64,000 bases of DNA from Lusitaniella coriacea LEGE 07157 (GCF_015207425.1 NZ_JADEWZ010000026.1:16605-80604); one strand, 5' to 3'. Positions 7,611 to 16,800 are shown, numbered from the stretch's first letter. The notes: a model not told the origin generated them from the letters alone. Translations and numbers: made by a program.

Positions 7611-8960
7611 CTACACAATTGAAGACTGATTCTCCAAAAACACGTAACCGTGTGCCTCTAAGCCCGTTAGAGTACTCTTGAACTTGTTAAATACTTCTTC
7701 CCAACTTGTTTCTTCGAGAGTCTCTAAATCAATCGGTCTAAATTTTAACCAGCGCTCAACCAAAAACTCTATTGATTGGGAACCTTCAAATAATGGCGGT
7801 AGCAAACAAGCAGCAAGGGTAACATCTAAGGAAACTACTTTTCCACCATCGATGGGGAGTAGCTTTCCAACATCTAAGAGCGTTAAGTTTTGACAACAAT
7901 TGCTGAGTTCTTGTTTGACCTCTGAGGTTTTTAGTTGTGGGTGAAGGTTGACTTTTGCAGCTTTCCAGTCTTCATCCGTCCATTGTTCAATAGGAAGAAA
8001 TGCTTGAGATTGACCTGGATGTCCGCACCAAAAATCTAAAAGGCGATGTGCGGGATGAAGTAGCTCAAATAGATGAAGCTTTTCCTCGATAGTTGCTTCT
8101 GGCAAAGATAGTGCCAAAAAAACAGGCAAGTCTTCAGGATTTTCAAACAACTCCATTAAATCCCACTGTCGCCAATTAACCATATCAATGAATTCTAAGC
8201 CTGCAACTTGTAAGGCAGCAAACAAATCGGGAATTGTGAATCCTTTATCTCCTTGAAAAAGATAATTCATTAAAGTTTCCTCTTTTCGAGTATCATCATC
8301 CTCATATTTTGAACTCCAGGTTGTTTTCTTGAGATCGACTCCATTTTTTAGAGATTTTATTATTTCTACAGCAATATCAATTTCCATCTCTTCTGGGTTA
8401 TCGTTCATTAATCCCATTAACTTGAAAGCTGACTGCGCTCGAAAATAACTGAAACGTTGTAACGAACTATGGAGATTACTACGAATAATTCCTTGTGGTT
8501 TCAGTACAGACTTCATTGCCTGAAGAGCCTGACTTGGATCGGGAAATAGATAGAGTAGTTCGTCACAATTAATATAGTCAAATTCCAGTTCTAAGTTAGG
8601 TAAATCATCAATTCCAAGAACATGAAACTCGCCTTGCTGACAGTTTTGATATTTAAATCGTTCGCGAGCTAGCTCAATAGAACGTTCTGATAGATCGATT
8701 CCAATGATTTTTGCTCCTGGGTTGGCGAATGCTAATGCTAGGGCTTTATATCCTGTGCCACAACCTGCATCTAGAATAAGCTTGCCCTCAGATTCAATGA
8801 CTTTTTGATTTCTTAAATAATAAGGTGTAGCTAAATTATGAATATAAAGTAGATTTGGACGGTCTTTAGGAGATTCGTCAATCAAAAATCTAGGGTAGGG
8901 ACCAAAGTCGAATTGTTGGCGAATTTTGTTTTTCAGTTCAGTAGCATTTTTATCTGTCAT
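7611..8960 (-). CDS. class I SAM-dependent methyltransferase with long C-terminal extension
   Basis: Residues 1-200 form a Rossmann methyltransferase: motif I ILDAGCGTGYKALALA, the acidic loop IGIDLSERSI, and INCDELLYLFPDPSQAL followed by LKPQGIIRSNLHS. Residues 200-449 are a helical extension that I do not recognise; it contains a HPAHRLLDFWCGHPGQSQAF segment and an acidic C-terminus. The opening QFDFGPYPRFLIDESPKDRP is seen in methyltransferases that act on large substrates, but the substrate here is unknown. The ATG at 8960 is clear. The gene stands alone, convergent with the cyclase. The whole protein is 449 aa, about twice a minimal enzyme. Confidence 0.85.
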   Translation of the reverse strand: MTDKNATELKNKIRQQFDFGPYPRFLIDESPKDRPNLLYIHNLATPYYLRNQKVIESEGKLILDAGCGTGYKALALAFANPGAKIIGIDLSERSIELARERFKYQNCQQGEFHVLGIDDLPNLELEFDYINCDELLYLFPDPSQALQAMKSVLKPQGIIRSNLHSSLQRFSYFRAQSAFKLMGLMNDNPEEMEIDIAVEIIKSLKNGVDLKKTTWSSKYEDDDTRKEETLMNYLFQGDKGFTIPDLFAALQVAGLEFIDMVNWRQWDLMELFENPEDLPVFLALSLPEATIEEKLHLFELLHPAHRLLDFWCGHPGQSQAFLPIEQWTDEDWKAAKVNLHPQLKTSEVKQELSNCCQNLTLLDVGKLLPIDGGKVVSLDVTLAACLLPPLFEGSQSIEFLVERWLKFRPIDLETLEETSWEEVFNKFKSTLTGLEAHGYVFLENQSSIV

Positions 8961-9087
8961 TTTGCACCACCTTTATCTAATGTTCTAAGAGTAATAAAAG
9001 AGTTTCTAGATTCTGATTGTCTCAACTTTTTGTGCAAATTCCGATTTTGAATTTAGATCTAACTAAACTGTTAAAATAATTCAATGC

Positions 9088-10518
9088 TCAAATCCAACTG
9101 CGAAACCACATCCGAAGTTTGTAGCTGTCGGGAGTGAGGGGAAGACCGATATAGAGGGGCAACCAGAAGAAGAAGGCTGCGCTAATACATAATAGGATTG
9201 CCAAACCAATTTGTCGATCGCGCGCCTGGGGACTATTCAACCAAGAATCCACAAACCACGCGATCGCGTATCCAGAAAAAACTGAAGCTGCCATATAATG
9301 ATAAAGGAAGGTGCAGCGCGTGACCTTCAGCCACGGAAGCAAGTTTGCGCAGTAATTCAACAACAGATAAAGACCCAACCAACTCGAAGCAGTAAAATTC
9401 TCTCTCCACAGTTGTTTTCCCCACAATCGCTGCACGAGTAAGAGGAAAAATAGCAAAATTGCTGCGGTAGAAAACCACCACAGGAAGGGATTTCCCATTG
9501 CGTGAACGTCGTAAACAATCTTGACTGCTTCTCTGGGTAAAGGAGGAAGGGAAGGAACGGGTTCTTGCAGGTTTCTTGCGGTTTGGTAAAAATAAGCAAC
9601 GGGACGAATCATCAACAGCCAACTGTACCAAGGGGAACAGTAGGGATGGACGTTGGTTCCGCTTCCAACGGTTTGGTGGAAGGAGAAAATTCGCTGTTGC
9701 ATTTCCCAGAATCCCGGTTTGGGGTTCATTATCAGATGAGGAATCCAACTCACGCCGTAGGTAAGGGCAGGAATGATGCCCAAGTAACCCATAATGTGGA
9801 AAAGATTGAGTTGTGTCAGGTTTTGTAGGGGCGTTGAAGGGGAACGCACAGGAGAATTGTGTCGAGGAACGAACCAAGCAACGCACCACACCAGATAGAT
9901 TCCCAGCAAAAATCCCAACCCATTCCATTTAATCGCAGCCGATGCGCCGAAAAAGAGTCCGGAAAGTATCAAGTTTTTGCGGCGATTTTGTTGTTGGCGG
10001 AGTGCAATCAAGACGTATAACTGCCCTAGCAAGCCAAAGAGGATGAGGTAAATGTTGTTGAGGGCGAAACGGGATTCAACGAGAAATAACCCGTCCAGGG
10101 CGGCGAAAAGGGCAGCAATTGCACCAAAACTACGGCGGTTGGTTAAATGGTACGCGATCGCGCCCACAACAATTGGAATAAACGACCCGGTTAGCGCATT
10201 CAACCATCGGTAACTCAAGGGAGTGCGCAGCGAACCCAACAACCCATTCATCGTGTCCTGTCCGATTGGGAAATGGGAACCCAGCCAAATGCTAATTGTA
10301 ATCAAATACTGACTTAAGGGTGGATGGGCGTTATAAACGGGTTTTCCCAAAAGGTAGCGATTGGCGAAAACGGGGTAGTAAACCTCGTCAAACACTAAGG
10401 TATTGAAACGATCTAGGTGCCAAAAGCGCAAAACCAACGAAAACACAAAAATAATCGCTAAAGCAACCTTAAACCAGGATTTAGTCATGGAAATTTGATT
10501 GGGAGGGTCGATTTGCAT
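9088..10518 (-). CDS. dolichyl-phosphate-mannose-protein mannosyltransferase-like GT-C enzyme (PMT)
   Basis: A polytopic GT39/PMT-type glycosyltransferase that uses a lipid-linked sugar on the periplasmic side of the membrane. After the first transmembrane helix (KVALAIIFVFSLVLRFWHL) comes the first-loop acidic motif FDEVYYPVFANRYL followed by NAHPPLSQYL, as in PMTs, then about ten further hydrophobic segments and the WFSTAAILLFFLLL region. The frame is open further upstream, but the residues before 10518 are not membrane-like; starts at 10518 (MQIDPPNQIS) or 10488 (MTKSWFKVAL) are both possible and neither has a clear ribosome site. It is divergent from thrC. Family sure, acceptor unknown. 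Confidence 0.85.
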   Translation of the reverse strand: MQIDPPNQISMTKSWFKVALAIIFVFSLVLRFWHLDRFNTLVFDEVYYPVFANRYLLGKPVYNAHPPLSQYLITISIWLGSHFPIGQDTMNGLLGSLRTPLSYRWLNALTGSFIPIVVGAIAYHLTNRRSFGAIAALFAALDGLFLVESRFALNNIYLILFGLLGQLYVLIALRQQQNRRKNLILSGLFFGASAAIKWNGLGFLLGIYLVWCVAWFVPRHNSPVRSPSTPLQNLTQLNLFHIMGYLGIIPALTYGVSWIPHLIMNPKPGFWEMQQRIFSFHQTVGSGTNVHPYCSPWYSWLLMIRPVAYFYQTARNLQEPVPSLPPLPREAVKIVYDVHAMGNPFLWWFSTAAILLFFLLLVQRLWGKQLWRENFTASSWLGLYLLLNYCANLLPWLKVTRCTFLYHYMAASVFSGYAIAWFVDSWLNSPQARDRQIGLAILLCISAAFFFWLPLYIGLPLTPDSYKLRMWFRSWI

Positions 10519-10541
10519 CCTACATTCAATCGTTAGATTTG

Positions 10542-10566
10542 AATCCCGACAAAAAAAGTCGGGATT
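10542..10566. promoter_or_regulatory. perfect 9-bp hairpin with A7 loop upstream of thrC
   Basis: AATCCCGAC at 10542-10550 and GTCGGGATT at 10558-10566 are perfect reverse complements separated by seven A residues. It sits 69 bp before the thrC ATG, between thrC and the divergent GT-C gene. There is no U-run after the stem in either direction, so it is not a classic terminator. It could be an mRNA 5' leader hairpin or a repressor operator. Confidence 0.5.
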
Positions 10567-10634
10567 GATTGACGGAATTTTATGCCCTGTGATACCATCA
10601 GGCGACTGTCGAGGAAATTGGAGAAAACCAGCAG

Positions 10635-11939
10635 ATGACCCAGGCGATTGCAACCGAAAAAACCCCCACTAAACCAACCTTCAGCAAACTCGTTTCAAAA
10701 GACGGCGGTATTGAATACGAAGCCAAAGCCCTCTACGTTTGCGAAGAAACCTTTTCTCCTTTGGAAGTGGCTTACGATTACGATGTCATTCGCGCTCAAG
10801 TCAGCCGGGAAAGCATTGAAGCGGGTCCCAATTCAATTTGGCGCTATCGTCCGTTCCTCCCTGTCGCCACCGATAACGTGATTGATGTCGGTACTGGAAT
10901 GACTCCTCTGGTGAAATCCCAACGCCTCGCTCGCCGCCTGGGTCTAAAAAATCTCTACATCAAAAACGACGCGGTGAATATGCCAACCCTGAGTTTTAAG
11001 GATAGAGTGGTATCCGTCGCCCTCAGCAGAGCGAGAGAATTAGGGTTTACAACCGTTTCCTGTGCGAGTACAGGCAACCTAGCCAATTCTACCGCCGCGA
11101 TCGCGGCACACGCCGGATTGGACTGTTGCGTTTTCATCCCCTCAGACCTCGAAGCCGGAAAAGTTTTAGGAACGCTAATCTACAATCCCACCGTCATGGC
11201 GGTTAAAGGTAACTACGACCAAGTGAACCGCCTCTGTTCTGAAGTTGCCAATTCCTACGGTTGGGGTTTCGTGAACATCAACCTGCGTCCCTACTATTCC
11301 GAAGGTTCCAAAACCCTCGGTTTTGAAGTCGCCGAACAACTCGGTTGGAAATTACCCGACCACATCGTCGCACCTATCGCCTCTGGTTCCCTCTACACCA
11401 AGATTTATAAAGGCTTCCAAGAATTCATTAAAGTCGGACTTGTGGAAGATAAACCCGTGCGCTTCAGTGGCGCGCAAGCGGAAGGCTGTTCTCCCGTTGC
11501 TCAAGCGTTTAAAGCCGGACGAGATTTCATTACCCCCGTCAAACCCAACACCATTGCAAAATCCATCGCCATCGGCAACCCCGCAGATGGAATGTATGCG
11601 GTGGAACAGGCACAAAAAACCGGTGGAACCATTGAATCCGCAACCGATGCAGAAATCGTCGAAGGGATCAAACTCCTCGCGGAAACCGAAGGAATCTTCA
11701 CCGAAACCGCCGGGGGAACCACGATTGCCGTCCTCAAAAAATTGGTTGAAGCCGGAAAAATCGACCCCGATGAAACCACCGTCGTTTACATCACTGGAAA
11801 CGGATTAAAAACCCAGGAAGCCGTTCAAGGTTGTATCGGCGAACCCCTAACCATTGATGCCAAACTCGACAGCTTCGAGCGGGCGTGGGAACGGGCGCAA
11901 ACCTTAGAACGCTTGGATTGGCAGCCTGTTTTAGTTTAA
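10635..11939 (+). CDS. thrC: threonine synthase
   Basis: Converts O-phospho-L-homoserine to L-threonine with pyridoxal phosphate, the last step of threonine synthesis in the cytoplasm. The 434-residue protein has the PLP lysine K122 in LSFKDR, the [18 protein letters not shown] phosphate-binding stretch, [13 protein letters not shown], and the C-terminal ETAGGTT and ITGNGLKT motifs. It belongs to the class with an N-terminal region of about 80 residues. The ATG at 10635 lies after a short leader containing a hairpin. A MoaD/ThiS-like gene follows about 165 bp downstream, an association I regard as meaningful because cysteine- and threonine-synthase-fold enzymes can use thiocarboxylated carrier proteins. 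Confidence 0.95.
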   Translation: MTQAIATEKTPTKPTFSKLVSKDGGIEYEAKALYVCEETFSPLEVAYDYDVIRAQVSRESIEAGPNSIWRYRPFLPVATDNVIDVGTGMTPLVKSQRLARRLGLKNLYIKNDAVNMPTLSFKDRVVSVALSRARELGFTTVSCASTGNLANSTAAIAAHAGLDCCVFIPSDLEAGKVLGTLIYNPTVMAVKGNYDQVNRLCSEVANSYGWGFVNINLRPYYSEGSKTLGFEVAEQLGWKLPDHIVAPIASGSLYTKIYKGFQEFIKVGLVEDKPVRFSGAQAEGCSPVAQAFKAGRDFITPVKPNTIAKSIAIGNPADGMYAVEQAQKTGGTIESATDAEIVEGIKLLAETEGIFTETAGGTTIAVLKKLVEAGKIDPDETTVVYITGNGLKTQEAVQGCIGEPLTIDAKLDSFERAWERAQTLERLDWQPVLV

Positions 11940-11963
11940 ATTTTCAAAGCTATCGATATATTT

Positions 11964-12027
11964 GGTGGGTTACGGCGAATAATCGCGCAGACGGAAAGAG
12001 ATTGCTCGAATTGCTGCCTAACCCACC
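11964..12027. repeat. intergenic inverted-repeat element between thrC and the MoaD-like gene
   Basis: GGTGGGTTA at 11964-11972 pairs exactly with TAACCCACC at 12019-12027, enclosing 46 bp. The ends continue with the related text ACGGCG and CTACGC. This type of 'gggttacggc ... taacccacc' palindrome is a common dispersed intergenic element in cyanobacteria, probably a non-autonomous mobile-element relic. It could form a large hairpin in the thrC downstream mRNA and reduce expression of the next gene. Confidence 0.45.
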
Positions 12028-12103
12028 CTACGCAATAACTGACAATACTGACCCACTTTTTCCCATAACCTTTAACGAATTACGAGCAATCGACAATCAA
12101 TCC

Positions 12104-12379
12104 ATGAGCGTAAAAGTATTAGTTCCAACCGCACTGCAAAAATTCACCAACAACCAAGCAGTCATCGAAGTTTCCGGTAGCAATATCACTGAATTACTCG
12201 ATTCCCTCGAATCGAACTGTCCGGGGATTAAATCTCGACTGTGCGATGAATCGGGAAAACCTCGACGCTTTTTAAACCTGTATGTCAACAGCGAGGATAT
12301 TCGCTTCTTGGAAGGAACTGAAACGGCGTTGAAGGATGGGGATGAGGTGAGTATTGTTCCTGCTGTTGCAGGAGGGTGA
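12104..12379 (+). CDS. MoaD/ThiS family ubiquitin-fold sulfur carrier protein
   Basis: A 91-residue beta-grasp protein starting at the ATG at 12104 ([14 protein letters not shown]); the frame is open further upstream, but that part overlaps thrC and is not family-like. It ends in the exposed di-glycine VPAVAGG, the site that is adenylated and converted to a thiocarboxylate in MoaD, ThiS and CysO. Strand and loop text ([34 protein letters not shown]) is typical of CysO/small-modifier-like members rather than MoaD of molybdopterin synthase. Its position after threonine synthase suggests a thiocarboxylate sulfur donor role in amino acid metabolism, or a protein modifier (inference). Confidence 0.88.
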   Translation: MSVKVLVPTALQKFTNNQAVIEVSGSNITELLDSLESNCPGIKSRLCDESGKPRRFLNLYVNSEDIRFLEGTETALKDGDEVSIVPAVAGG

Positions 12380-12516
12380 TGTTTTGATGACGCGGGGAGG
12401 CGGAGACGCGGCGACATGGTGAAAGATTAACAACTTCTCTACAAAACTCTGCGATACTTTACACTCCGCTTGTTTGTGCTAGTCCCTCTATTGCCTATTC
12501 CCCCTTTCTTTTTTGC

Positions 12517-13116
12517 TCAAAAAGGTAAAGTGAAACAATACTGTTTTAGGGGGGCTTTCTGCGATTGCCGAAACCAGAGGCAAATTGTGGGTTGTTGGGG
12601 AAATACGAGTTCAATCTCGCGGTTTCCTTTGGGTAAATCTTGGAAAGATCGCGCGTTTAAAAATTGTAGCGGGTAGGGAAAGAAGCGAATCAATAATCTT
12701 CGTTGAGGCTCGAACATCTCCAGACAAGATTTTTCGTAGCGAACGACGGTACAAACCCAATCACCTAGAGATTTTACACTGAGAAATTCACAAAACGCGA
12801 TCGCGTCGTGCCAATGCTTCTTCGTTCCTTGGGGAATATAAGCGTCAGCGTAATCCAAAAATAAACGCCCAAACCGTTTGCCCAAAACATTTTGCGTCAA
12901 TGGGAGCAATTTGCGAACCTCTCCCAATCGTTTGTATTGCAGGGAACTGGCAAAAAGATTCACCTGCTGCTCGGATAACTGCGCGAGTTGCGAAATTTCC
13001 TCATCGTTCAGCCCCATCTCTCGCCCTGCTAGAGCGGGATTAGTGAAAAAGTCCTCTCGAAGTGCGCGATCGGTGTAAAGTTGTGCTAAGGCGCTCTGAA
13101 CGGCTTCTAATCCCAT
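12517..13116 (-). CDS. MNIO partner protein (HvfC/BufC-like or SCO6045-like), 199 aa
   Basis: This gene starts at the ATG at 13116 and overlaps the end of the DUF692 gene by 10 bp, so the two are translationally coupled. The N-terminal half is helical (LEAVQSALAQLYTDRALRED, then LNDEEISQLAQLSEQQVNLF), matching the recruitment domain of proteins that partner with multinuclear iron oxidases (MNIO, DUF692). The C-terminal half is mixed with a Cys-bearing end (QYCFTLPF). In known MNIO systems the partner binds the precursor peptide leader. No precursor peptide gene is seen next to this pair. Partner role is from context and pattern, not from a search. Confidence 0.72.
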   Translation of the reverse strand: MGLEAVQSALAQLYTDRALREDFFTNPALAGREMGLNDEEISQLAQLSEQQVNLFASSLQYKRLGEVRKLLPLTQNVLGKRFGRLFLDYADAYIPQGTKKHWHDAIAFCEFLSVKSLGDWVCTVVRYEKSCLEMFEPQRRLLIRFFPYPLQFLNARSFQDLPKGNREIELVFPQQPTICLWFRQSQKAPLKQYCFTLPF

Positions 13117-13940
13117 TTTTGATACTGCCTCCCCAAGGCTCGCGCCCGTTCCAATTCCGTCGCCAATTCCTCAAAGGGCGGCAAATTCTCATCCCGCTCC
13201 AATACAATACCTTTAAGGCACGCTTGCGCGACAACCTTCTCCATCAACTGCCAAACCTCTGGAAATGTAGCGTGGGAATGGCTGTCAATCAACACCCCAT
13301 CCTGCCAGTATCCCCCCGCAAAGTGCAATTGAACGACTCGTTCGAGGGGAAATTCCGATAAAAACCCTTCCACATCGTAATTGTGATTGACCCCGTTTGT
13401 ATATAAATTGGTCACATCCAGCAATAACCCGCAATCCGAGCGTTCTGCAATCTCTGCGATAAATTGCGCCTCGCTCATTTCCGCGCCGGGAACTGTCACC
13501 AAATAAGCAATATTTTCTAACAATAACGGACAATCGATCGCGCGACGCACGCGGTCGATATTGCGACACACCACATTAACTGCCTCGCGGGTGTAAGGTA
13601 GAGGGGACAAATGTCCGATATCAATTCCCCCTGCTTGCGTAAAACATAAATGCTCGCTCCACCAAAGCGGATTAATGCGACGAATCAACGCGGCAAATTT
13701 CCCCAAATAATCGGAGTCTACCCCTTGAGCGCTGCCAATGGATAAATTAATTCCGTGGGGAATCAAAGGGAAGTGCGCCGCAAGCAAGTCTAATTCTCGT
13801 TCTTTCCTGTCGGTTACATCCAAATAGCGTTCGGCAATAATTTCCAGAAAATCCACGCGATTGCGCTGTAAAAAAATCTCGCTTCGCAACGGTTCGCGAA
13901 ACCCAATACCCACGCCTAATGGAGAAAGTTCTGAAAACAT
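13107..13940 (-). CDS. DUF692 family multinuclear non-heme iron oxidase (MNIO)
   Basis: A 277-residue TIM-barrel protein of the DUF692/MNIO family, which modifies cysteines and other residues in ribosomally made peptides (methanobactin, bufferin and related RiPPs). Family features visible are GVGIGFREPLRSEIF, DFLEIIAERYLD, PHGINLSIGSA, the SEHLCF segment, LLLENIAYLV, DVTNLYTNGVNHNYD, VQLHFAGGYW, and DSHSHATFPEVW with its conserved His residues. ATG at 13940. It is upstream of and coupled to the partner gene, and divergent from an SDR gene. Iron ligands look intact. Known relatives work in a precursor-enzyme-partner set, and only the last two are found here. Confidence 0.88.
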   Translation of the reverse strand: MFSELSPLGVGIGFREPLRSEIFLQRNRVDFLEIIAERYLDVTDRKERELDLLAAHFPLIPHGINLSIGSAQGVDSDYLGKFAALIRRINPLWWSEHLCFTQAGGIDIGHLSPLPYTREAVNVVCRNIDRVRRAIDCPLLLENIAYLVTVPGAEMSEAQFIAEIAERSDCGLLLDVTNLYTNGVNHNYDVEGFLSEFPLERVVQLHFAGGYWQDGVLIDSHSHATFPEVWQLMEKVVAQACLKGIVLERDENLPPFEELATELERARALGRQYQKWD

Positions 13941-13991
13941 ATTCTCGCGCGATCGCTAACCCTATTTAAATTTTAAAGGAAACAATCAAAT

Positions 13992-14774
13992 ATGCAAGAA
14001 ACCGTTTTAATTACCGGAGCATCAAGCGGGATTGGACGCGAACTCGCCAAAGTCTTTGGAAAAAAACAGTACAACTTAGTCCTTGTCTCCAGGAACGAAG
14101 CAAAACTGAATTCCCTTAAAACCGAACTTGAAACGCAAGAAAATATCCAGGTTATTGTTATTGCGAAAGACTTATCAAAATCCAATACAGCGACAGAAAT
14201 TTTTGAGAAATTAACAAAAAAAAATATTATTATTGATATCTTGATTAATAATGCTGGATTCGGAGAATACGGACTCTTTACTGATACAAATTGGCAAAAG
14301 GAAGAGCAAATGATTTGGGTGAATATACTCGCACTCACCCATCTAACCAAACTTTTTCTACCGGGAATGATCGCGCGAAAAACAGGAAAAATTCTCAATC
14401 TTGCCTCAACTGCGGCATTTCAACCAGGACCTTTGATGGCAGTTTATTATGCAACAAAAGCTTACGTTCTCTCCTTTTCCTGTGCGATTGCCAACGAATT
14501 AGAAAATACAGGAGTCACCGTAACAGTGCTTTGTCCGGGACCCACTGCTTCAGAATTCCAAGCGATTTCAGGGATGGGACAGTCAAAAATAATTCAAGGA
14601 AAAAAACTGCCCACCTCAGCAGATGTCGCACAATTTGGCTACGATGTTTTACAGCACGGAAGAACAGTTGCCATTCACGGATTCACCAATAAGCTGCTAA
14701 CTTTTTTCGCTCAATTGATGCCGAGAAAACCTGTCACTCAATTTGTCCGTTTCTTGCAAGAACGCCCTGAGTAG
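13992..14774 (+). CDS. short-chain dehydrogenase/reductase (SDR)
   Basis: A classical NAD(P)-dependent SDR of 260 residues. The cofactor motif TGASSGIG is at 8-15, NNAG at 86-89, and the catalytic Ser139 and Tyr152-x3-Lys156 are in place; the Arg of VSRN after strand 2 suggests NADP preference. An AAGGAAA ribosome site lies before the ATG at 13992. The substrate is not deducible; the C-terminal helix (LLTFFAQLMPRKPVTQFVRF) resembles SDRs acting on lipids or polyprenyl alcohols. It is transcribed away from the MNIO pair and is probably monocistronic. Confidence 0.92.
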   Translation: MQETVLITGASSGIGRELAKVFGKKQYNLVLVSRNEAKLNSLKTELETQENIQVIVIAKDLSKSNTATEIFEKLTKKNIIIDILINNAGFGEYGLFTDTNWQKEEQMIWVNILALTHLTKLFLPGMIARKTGKILNLASTAAFQPGPLMAVYYATKAYVLSFSCAIANELENTGVTVTVLCPGPTASEFQAISGMGQSKIIQGKKLPTSADVAQFGYDVLQHGRTVAIHGFTNKLLTFFAQLMPRKPVTQFVRFLQERPE

Positions 14775-14783
14775 AAACAATCA

Positions 14784-15194
14784 TTAGGGTGATGGGTTTC
14801 GGAAAAACGTGTCTTTGCTACTACTCAAGTCTAAAGGTGTATTTCTCGAAGATTGTTGTTCTGTTACAATCCTTCCCAACCCTTCCGAATTAACATTGCC
14901 TAGGCGAATTCGCAATCTTGGTCCTGATTCACCTAAGCGAAGGATCATTCCGTCACAAACCGGCATTTGCCCTACCGATTTACCATCAACATAGGTTCCG
15001 TTTGCCCCTAAGTTGGTAAATTTCCAGTGGGAATCTACTTTGCGTAATTCTAAATGGTGGCGAGATACAACTGCACTATAGAGAATGACATTATTATCAC
15101 TCGCCCGCCCAACATGAACCGCAGACTCTGATTCAAACGTCCAGCTTTGAACCGGAGTAGACTGTCTAGGGTGAAGTAACGTAAGTGTAATCAC
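14784..15194 (-). CDS. FHA domain protein, 136 aa
   Basis: A single forkhead-associated domain, which binds phosphothreonine peptides made by Ser/Thr kinases. The ligand residues are visible: VGRASDNNVIL (Gly-Arg), VVSRHHLEL (Ser and His), and NGTYVDG (Asn-Gly). A short Ser/Thr-rich tail of about 30 residues follows. The start is a GTG at 15194 with no better ATG upstream. It stands alone and is convergent with the SDR gene. The interaction partner is unknown. Confidence 0.88.
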   Translation of the reverse strand: MITLTLLHPRQSTPVQSWTFESESAVHVGRASDNNVILYSAVVSRHHLELRKVDSHWKFTNLGANGTYVDGKSVGQMPVCDGMILRLGESGPRLRIRLGNVNSEGLGRIVTEQQSSRNTPLDLSSSKDTFFRNPSP

Positions 15195-15495
15195 TGAAGT
15201 TACATAAAGGGTTTTCTCTGAGGATTAAAAACTCCCTCAAAACGGTTCAAACCGCAGTAGGGATTCTAACACATACAAGGGATTGAAATTTTGAGCTTGA
15301 ATGAGGAACTGCCATCTAAAAAAAAAGCATTTCTAAAGGTGCGCGCTCCTCGTACATAACAGTCTAATCGACAATTGGGCGAGTTTCCCAATAACTTACC
15401 GATTTTTGCGCCATTTTAATAGAGGAGCGATCGCGCCCATAGCCCTTGAGTGTAATACTGAGAGGGATAATACCGAATCGAACTGCAATAAACCC
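15195..15495. other. 301-bp gap between FHA gene and hemL
   Basis: No open frame of interest. It holds short A-runs and a HIP1 site at about 15426. It contains the upstream region of the FHA gene and the end of hemL, both minus strand, so a hemL terminator and FHA promoter are expected; neither is clearly recognisable. Confidence 0.4.
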
Positions 15496-16800
15496 CTACG
15501 ACAAACTTTTCATCACCTCGCGTGCGGCGGCTAAAGTCTTGTCAATGTCCTCATCCGTATGAGCCAAAGAAGTAAATCCCGCTTCAAACTGAGACGGTGC
15601 TAAATAAACTCCCCTCTCCAACATTCCACGATGGAAGCGAGCAAACTTCGCCGAATCCGACTTTTTCGCATCGTCGTAACTGCGCACGGGCCCTTCCGTA
15701 AAGAACAACCCAAACATTGCGCTGAGTTGACCGCCACAAGCCGCATGACCCGTTTCCTTCGCAACTTGCACCATCCCTTCCGCCAACTTCTTGGTGATGC
15801 GGTCGAGTTGTTCGTAAGTTCCAGATTTTTGCAGCAGTTCCAGGGTTTTAATCCCAGCCGTCATCGCCAAGGGATTGCCAGAGAGGGTTCCCGCTTGATA
15901 CATTGGGCCCGCAGGAGCCACCATTGACATGATATCTTTCCGACCGCCATACGCGCCCACCGGTAGTCCGCCACCAATCACTTTCCCCAAGGTGGTCAAA
16001 TCCGGGGTTACGCCAAATTTTTCCTGTGCGCCGCCGTAGGAGATGCGAAATCCCGTCATCACCTCATCAAACACCAACAGCGCGCCATTTTCCTGGGTTA
16101 GCACGCGCAATCCTTCCAAAAATCCAGCATCGGGAGTGATGAACCCAGAATTGCCCACAACGGGTTCTAGAATCACCCCAGCAATTTGGTCGGGATGCTC
16201 GGCAAATAGGGCTTTAACGGCTTCTAGGTCGTTGTAGGGTACGGTTAGAGTATCGCTCGTGGTTGTTTTGGGAACGCCGGGAGAATCGGGCAATCCCAGG
16301 GTTGCGACCCCAGAACCCGCTTTCACCAAGAACATATCCGCGTGACCGTGGTAACAACCTTCAAATTTAACGATTTTATCTCTACCGGTAAAGGCGCGCA
16401 TCAGGCGCAGCACCGACATACAGGCTTCCGTTCCGGAGTTAACGAAACGCACCATTTCAATACTGGGAACCGCATCGATAACCATTTCTGCCAGAACATT
16501 TTCCAGGGCAGAAGGCGCGCCAAAACTGGTTCCTTTCTCCAATGCGTCGTGGAGTGCGGCGATGACATCGGGATGGGCGTGTCCGCAAATAGCGGGTCCC
16601 CAGGTTCCCACGTAATCGATGTACTGGTTGCCATCGACATCCCAGATATACGCGCCTTTCACGCGGTCGAAAACAATGGGATTGCCGCCAACAGATTTAA
16701 AGGCTCGCACGGGAGAACTGACTCCTCCCGGCATGAATTTCTGAGCTGCTGCAAAAATTTCTTCTGATTTGTTTGTTGTCAAAGAAGTTTGAGTTACCAA
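15496..16800 (-). CDS. hemL: glutamate-1-semialdehyde 2,1-aminomutase
   Basis: Converts glutamate-1-semialdehyde to 5-aminolevulinate, the entry of the C5 pathway to chlorophyll, haem and bilins, with PLP/PMP in the cytoplasm. The 434-residue protein has [17 protein letters not shown] opening (residues 22-35), [33 protein letters not shown], and the PLP lysine K273 in [18 protein letters not shown]. The start appears to be a TTG at 16800: an AAGGAGAG ribosome site lies 6-7 bases before it and no ATG gives the family N-terminus (MVTQTSL). The gene is monocistronic. Confidence 0.96.
   Translation of the reverse strand: MVTQTSLTTNKSEEIFAAAQKFMPGGVSSPVRAFKSVGGNPIVFDRVKGAYIWDVDGNQYIDYVGTWGPAICGHAHPDVIAALHDALEKGTSFGAPSALENVLAEMVIDAVPSIEMVRFVNSGTEACMSVLRLMRAFTGRDKIVKFEGCYHGHADMFLVKAGSGVATLGLPDSPGVPKTTTSDTLTVPYNDLEAVKALFAEHPDQIAGVILEPVVGNSGFITPDAGFLEGLRVLTQENGALLVFDEVMTGFRISYGGAQEKFGVTPDLTTLGKVIGGGLPVGAYGGRKDIMSMVAPAGPMYQAGTLSGNPLAMTAGIKTLELLQKSGTYEQLDRITKKLAEGMVQVAKETGHAACGGQLSAMFGLFFTEGPVRSYDDAKKSDSAKFARFHRGMLERGVYLAPSQFEAGFTSLAHTDEDIDKTLAAAREVMKSLS

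Noticed and set aside
11885..12103. N-terminal extension of the sulfur-carrier frame into thrC
   Set aside because: It overlaps a conserved gene and its text is not beta-grasp-like; the ATG at 12104 gives the family start.
15281..15299. CRISPR-like word near 'gggattgaaat'
   Set aside because: Only one copy is present and no spacing pattern or cas genes exist.
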